Source: Norana najaformis
Lineage: Eukaryota; Annelida; Clitellata; Crassiclitellata; Hormogastridae
Direction of reading: 5' to 3'
DNA: 64,000 nucleotides
Assembly (NCBI GenBank): GCA_964023275.1
Contig: OZ029927.1
Location: 12,503,226-12,567,225 of the forward strand
The notes beneath the pieces were generated by a model. That model was not told the origin of the DNA, searched no databases, and was given only the letters and a program-made list of their open reading frames with translations. Made by a program: the position numbers and the translations under genes. Below, one piece after another: positions 61,400-64,000 of this stretch. Position 1 is the first letter of the stretch; every line of letters starts with the position of its first letter.

Positions 61400-61782
61400 C
61401 TCGTAGGTGTGAAGATGAGTTTGAAGATTGTGGCTGAATCGCAAATCCATAACTGAACAACTTTTCTTAAGGGTTACGTGGCTGGTTAGCGATTTGTCCA
61501 TATGGTCTAACAGGCTAGGAATCGAACTCCGGATGCAAGAAAGTAAGTAAGTAGACATTTGTTAACACGCCATGTGTCCATCGGCTGAGCGAGGAATCGT
61601 AGGCGGTTTTATATTCTTCATTTATATTCTTTTATATTTATTTTACATTTATATTCTTCTTCTTCCCCTTATCTCACTTTCCGGTTCAATCCAAACACCA
61701 TGCACCCGTCTGACTGTCTGCCTGCCTGACTCTTGGATCTTGACATGGAACCGAACCCTTCCTGTCTACTGAAAGACGGAAA
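61400..61782 (+). repeat. 383-bp direct repeat, copy 1 (contains LINE-C end)
   Basis: Base-for-base identical to 63618-64000. Its right part (about 61605-61780) is a LINE-C 3' UTR (TCTCACTTTCCGGTTCAATC, ATCTTGACATGGAACCGAAC). Confidence 0.98.
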
Positions 61783-62509
61783 TAATACCAGTTAACCACT
61801 ACGTATTAGCCACTACGTATTAGCCACTACGTATTAGCCACTACGTATTAGCCACTACTGCGTGTATCAAAGCACTTAATGAATTGCCTTTTAAGTACCT
61901 CACAAAGGGCTGCACACTTTATGTCTGTCAAAGGCAAGACAGGAATTAATTGAATTAAATAACTCTGTTAAGTGATTAACCATAAAGATGGCATTCGTCT
62001 TTTTAGGCCTAACTAGTCCTGTTATGAAAATTAACCAAATGCAGTATTACTAATAAATAATAAAAATATAAATATAATTAATAAAGAAGGCCTAAATAAA
62101 ACGACCTGAAATGATCCTTGTGGTTCGCCTCTGTTACGAAGTCCATTGTTCTCATCAACACTGCTACAAAGAAAAATTGTTCCTCGCTTGAATAAATTTG
62201 TCTAAAAATTGGTCATGCGTGTCGTTACAGAAAATTGTCACCTTGTAAGACGTTTAGTCGCTAGGGGAGCCAAAAACACAAAGGCAACAGAAGATCAGGT
62301 GAGATCGATGTCAACTGCCCTGGAAGTCATAAGATGCCGTTAAACAATGGAAACTATCGCCTAATTAAGGCCACAATAGCCCATGATGTCATTATTTTAA
62401 AATTAATTAAACTCTGGAAGCTACTACTATCGTTTGATAATTGTATTATTAAGGTTATAAAGGTTATTGTTGTTGTTGTTGTTCTTAATAATAATAATAT
62501 TATTATTAT

Positions 62510-62541
<32 letters not shown>

Positions 62542-63617
62542 TTTGCAGGTTTATCGGGTCCAGCTTTCCTTTCAAACATACTGTTTAGTTCAGATTGCAT
62601 GGAGCCATGCATTATTCTTATTGTTGTTTTGCTGTTGTTGTTGTCATCGTTGTTGTTATGTAAATTAATTATAAAAATGTTCACAACACATTAGTTCGTA
62701 TAGTGCACAAGTTAGTTAACTTACTTGGACAACCGTCTTTGTTGTCTGTCGTCCATAGATCATGAATTAAAAGTGGTATCCGCTGGCAATAACCTCATCT
62801 ATCCCGGTTAGACTTTCCAATTCTGCTGCGACGAAATTTAACAGCATCGTGGATGTCATCTGCTCCACCTGACATCAAAAGATAAACACTGTCTAATGAC
62901 GTAACATAATGACAAATGACGTCATTTTTCACGTGATCATTGGTTAAAAATATAAAAAAGTAAGTGCGTACACATATCCCAAAAGGGAGACGAAGAGAAG
63001 GCGCTCATCTCTTTTTCTTGGAGCTTCAGCCGGTAATGGACGAATCCCAGGATCCTGGACAGGGAGCAATTAATTATATACTGTCTATTAAATGCTGAGT
63101 CAAATATATTGGTTCTCATAATGTTGATGGTAATTTGCTTGTCTAATTTGCTGAATATAGGTCAAATAATAGTCTATGAATGATTGAGCTTGCTAACTGG
63201 CCTAAATTGTTGTATCGCATGGGCCAGGTCGTCGAGCCAAAACAGTTAAAGTGGAAAGTGCAGCGTCACGATATTCAAATAGGGCTTGCAGTTAGGATAC
63301 AACAGATTAAAGGTTTGAGGAGACTGAAGGCCTTTGGCAATCATGTTCTAATCTTTGTGATCTTGCATTTGCGACGTTTCCCAAGATGTATTTCCGCCAA
63401 TGACTCCGTAGTTCTGCATCGCGCTCTAAAGACTAATAGTTTCGCTACTTGGGGGTCGTGGCCTCCAAATGGGATGATTCTTTCTGCTGTATAGCGCACC
63501 TATGCCGCTGATATATTCGCTTACTGTGACCGAGGTGTTGTTCGAATTCTAAAGGTTCAATATCTCCCTATCACGAAGAGATGTGATTGTCTCTGTCTGC
63601 ATACTGCCTACTTTCGC
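61783..63617. other. DNA between the two direct repeats
   Basis: Starts with about 4.5 units of a 15-bp repeat (CACTACGTATTAGCC, 61797-61858). A TTG/AAT/TAC microsatellite lies at 62466-62545. No coding sequence recognised. Confidence 0.6.
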
Positions 63618-64000
63618 CTCGTAGGTGTGAAGATGAGTTTGAAGATTGTGGCTGAATCGCAAATCCATAACTGAACAACTTTTCTTAAGGGTTACGTGGC
63701 TGGTTAGCGATTTGTCCATATGGTCTAACAGGCTAGGAATCGAACTCCGGATGCAAGAAAGTAAGTAAGTAGACATTTGTTAACACGCCATGTGTCCATC
63801 GGCTGAGCGAGGAATCGTAGGCGGTTTTATATTCTTCATTTATATTCTTTTATATTTATTTTACATTTATATTCTTCTTCTTCCCCTTATCTCACTTTCC
63901 GGTTCAATCCAAACACCATGCACCCGTCTGACTGTCTGCCTGCCTGACTCTTGGATCTTGACATGGAACCGAACCCTTCCTGTCTACTGAAAGACGGAAA
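63618..64000 (+). repeat. 383-bp direct repeat, copy 2 (continues past window)
   Basis: Identical to 61400-61782 at offset 2218. The left boundary is sharp (T against C immediately before). The match is still running at the window end. Confidence 0.98.

Noticed and set aside
61400..64000. LTR retrotransposon with 383-bp LTRs
   Set aside because: No TG...CA ends, primer-binding site or gag/pol in between, and the repeat contains a LINE-C end and continues past the window.

Overview
The window is nuclear DNA of an invertebrate animal. Genes are split by GT-AG introns of about 0.2-2 kb. Introns and spacers are AT-rich and carry tRNA-derived SINEs, 5'-truncated LINEs with microsatellite tails, a Tc1-type remnant and trinucleotide and tetranucleotide repeats. 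The sequence does not identify the phylum.

Left and centre (4.4-47.7 kb, + strand): a head-to-tail cluster of four paralogous type I membrane receptors, here called R1 to R4. Each begins with a signal-peptide exon, followed by one exon per immunoglobulin-like domain, one long exon for a fibronectin-III-like membrane-proximal region, a transmembrane exon and a cytoplasmic exon with paired tyrosines. All extracellular junctions are phase 1, so domains can be duplicated without breaking frame. R1 (4.4-12.7 kb) and R3 (28.1-35.1 kb) have three Ig-like domains and read as intact genes. R2 (16.9-22.1 kb) is a recent duplicate of R1 with a frameshift and no recognisable transmembrane exon. R4 (39.4-47.6 kb) has five Ig-like domains and a tail with two ITIM-type tyrosine motifs. 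The paralogs differ most in their signalling tails. This layout recalls invertebrate immune and allorecognition receptor complexes, for example cnidarian Alr genes, but that function is an inference.

Right-centre (49.5-55.8 kb, - strand): a five-exon HECT E3 ubiquitin ligase gene. All exon phases join and give a predicted 1175-residue protein, with a long disordered and helical N-terminus and a complete C-lobe including the catalytic cysteine.

Right (57.6-59.8 kb): an apparently intact DNA transposon about 2.2 kb long. It has 18-bp perfect terminal inverted repeats and one uninterrupted 563-codon reading frame with N-terminal zinc-binding pairs and a possible RNase H-like acidic triad. The remainder (59.9-64 kb) is repeat-rich spacer with two identical 383-bp direct repeats.

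Repeats: at least three LINE lineages end in a GGCGCT-type motif followed by short tandem tails (ATTACA, TTAGA or ATTACG). A tRNA-derived SINE shares the AGCGCC...GGCGCT hairpin with the first lineage, which suggests a LINE-SINE partnership. An endonuclease-domain fragment of a different LINE lies at the left edge, and a 136-bp near-perfect palindrome lies between R3 and R4.
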